Source: Halioxenophilus aromaticivorans (lineage in GTDB: Bacteria; Pseudomonadota; Gammaproteobacteria; Pseudomonadales; Cellvibrionaceae). From it: 64,000 bases of DNA. This document shows, piece after piece, positions 63,397 through 64,000 of the stretch. The position numbers and the translations under genes are program-made. Location: assembly GCF_042850945.1 (NCBI RefSeq), contig NZ_AP031496.1:1426001-1490000 (forward strand). Reading direction: 5' to 3'. Below the pieces are notes generated by a model. It saw nothing but the letters and a program-made list of their open reading frames with translations. It was not told the origin of the DNA and searched no databases. The stretch's first letter is position 1; the number at the start of each line of letters is the position of its first letter.

Positions 63397-63729
63397 ATGC
63401 TGACTAAATTAGAAAAAGACAATCTCTACCATCTGATTGTTGCCGTAATTGGTGACGATGCTACCGTTAAAATCTATAGGCATGACTTTAACGACAACAC
63501 TGTAGACATAGTGGAGGATATGCTGTCAGCCGATTCCAAGTGTAATTCCAATATGAGAAAGCTCATTGTGGACCTGTCAAGCAGTGGAAGCCTTGCCACA
63601 AAGGGTTGGCTTAAGAAGCTTTTGAAATTTAATAGTAAAGTTATAAAAAAAATCGACCTTAAGGGGTATGGGTGTCAAGTTACGGTCAAGTCACGATGGA
63701 GGACTGCAATCGTAAATAGCGCCATATAG
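63397..63729 (+). CDS. Hypothetical small protein coupled to the lipoprotein
   Basis: 110 residues with a start one base after the lipoprotein stop. It begins MLTKLEKDNLYHLIVAVIGDDATVKIYRHDF, cut here to LTKLEKDNLYHLIVAVIGDD as the most regular part; the C-terminus is Lys-rich (KKLLKFNSKVIKKIDLKG). No signal peptide and no family recognised. Coupling suggests a shared role with the lipoprotein. Confidence 0.55.
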   Translation: MLTKLEKDNLYHLIVAVIGDDATVKIYRHDFNDNTVDIVEDMLSADSKCNSNMRKLIVDLSSSGSLATKGWLKKLLKFNSKVIKKIDLKGYGCQVTVKSRWRTAIVNSAI

Positions 63730-63908
63730 CTGTATGCAGCTACTGTGCAATAGGTTGCAATCTGGAGAGAACCGAACCCAAAGGCACTCACCTTAATAAA
63801 CTACCAAATTCGTCAGCGACTGAACTAATAACATCGCCAAGAGTAGGCGGAAACCTCTTGGTGACTTTGGGAAGAAATTTATTTACCAACTGGACGTTAG
63901 CTATAAAA

Positions 63909-64000
63909 TCAAATTCTCAATCTAAGATTACCCGCAACCTCCTCGATTAAAGCTCGGGGCACTTCCCACTGTTTGGCCAGTTGTTGCCATTTGGCAACGT
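63909..64000 (-). CDS. 3' end of a gene entering from the right edge
   Basis: On the minus strand the last 30 codons read VAKWQQLAKQWEVPRALIEEV and end ...RLRI-stop at 63909. The wording is that of a real protein with a helical end, but it is too short to name a family. Confidence 0.6.
   Translation of the reverse strand, partial: VAKWQQLAKQWEVPRALIEEVAGNLRLRI

Overview
The window reads as chromosome of a marine-type gammaproteobacterium on the Pseudomonadales/Cellvibrionales side. The evidence is gene content and order: dksA-gluQ followed by a Pseudomonas-style cbrX-cbrA-cbrB locus, pcnB-folK-deoxynucleoside kinase-panB, cysE/pcm/DUF368(popT)/nlpD/rpoS, and fdxA next to mutS. A PA2779/PA2778-like pair and catalase support the same placement. 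This is inferred from gene content; no 16S rRNA or tRNA gene was seen.

Layout. 1-9.2 kb: an L,D-transpeptidase-fold protein coupled to a lipoprotein (cut by the left edge), metallophosphoesterase, PA2778/PA2779-like pair, PfpI-family protein, catalase, thioredoxin-fold protein, retropepsin-like protein and spondin-domain protein. 9.4-18.9 kb: sfsA, dksA, gluQ, cbrX/cbrA/cbrB, then an intergenic region with a paired-repeat enhancer, a sigma-54 promoter and a strongly A-rich putative CrcZ-type sRNA; then fdhD. 18.9-24.9 kb: a Fur-box-preceded TonB-dependent siderophore receptor, then pcnB, folK, a deoxynucleoside kinase and panB. 25-27.8 kb: a type VI secretion PAAR-RES effector with a coupled candidate immunity gene and a stop-interrupted gene. 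28-31 kb: DegP-like protease, htpX, two tandem Fur-box-preceded putative sRNAs, and a TfoX C-terminal-domain gene. 31-42.8 kb: M15 peptidase, cysE, pcm, popT-like, nlpD, rpoS, DUF3422, trmO, fdxA, mutS.

42.9-58.7 kb is a DNA phosphorothioation defence island: dptF-dptG-dptH on the plus strand converge on dndB-dndC-dndD-dndE on the minus strand. Dnd enzymes put sulfur in the DNA backbone and the Dpt proteins restrict unmodified DNA. Between the two arms sits an AT-richer three-gene module (four-helix membrane protein, second DGQHR-domain protein, HEPN-like protein) that is not part of the standard Dnd/Dpt set. dndA is absent, so a cysteine desulfurase elsewhere presumably supplies sulfur. A perfect 10-bp inverted repeat lies in front of dndB.

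58.7-64 kb is a decay zone: two partial copies of a Y1-type transposase 3' end plus a third copy of its terminal repeat, surrounding an orphan metzincin-like protease. Then come a 2-oxoglutarate/Fe(II) oxygenase, a small lipoprotein, an unrecognised small gene and the 3' end of a gene entering from the right edge.

The most noteworthy items are the putative CrcZ outside Pseudomonas, the tandem Fur-linked sRNAs, the membrane/DGQHR/HEPN module inside the Dnd-Dpt island, the PAAR protein with an acidic insertion inside its PAAR fold, and the orphan protease with an Asp third zinc ligand.
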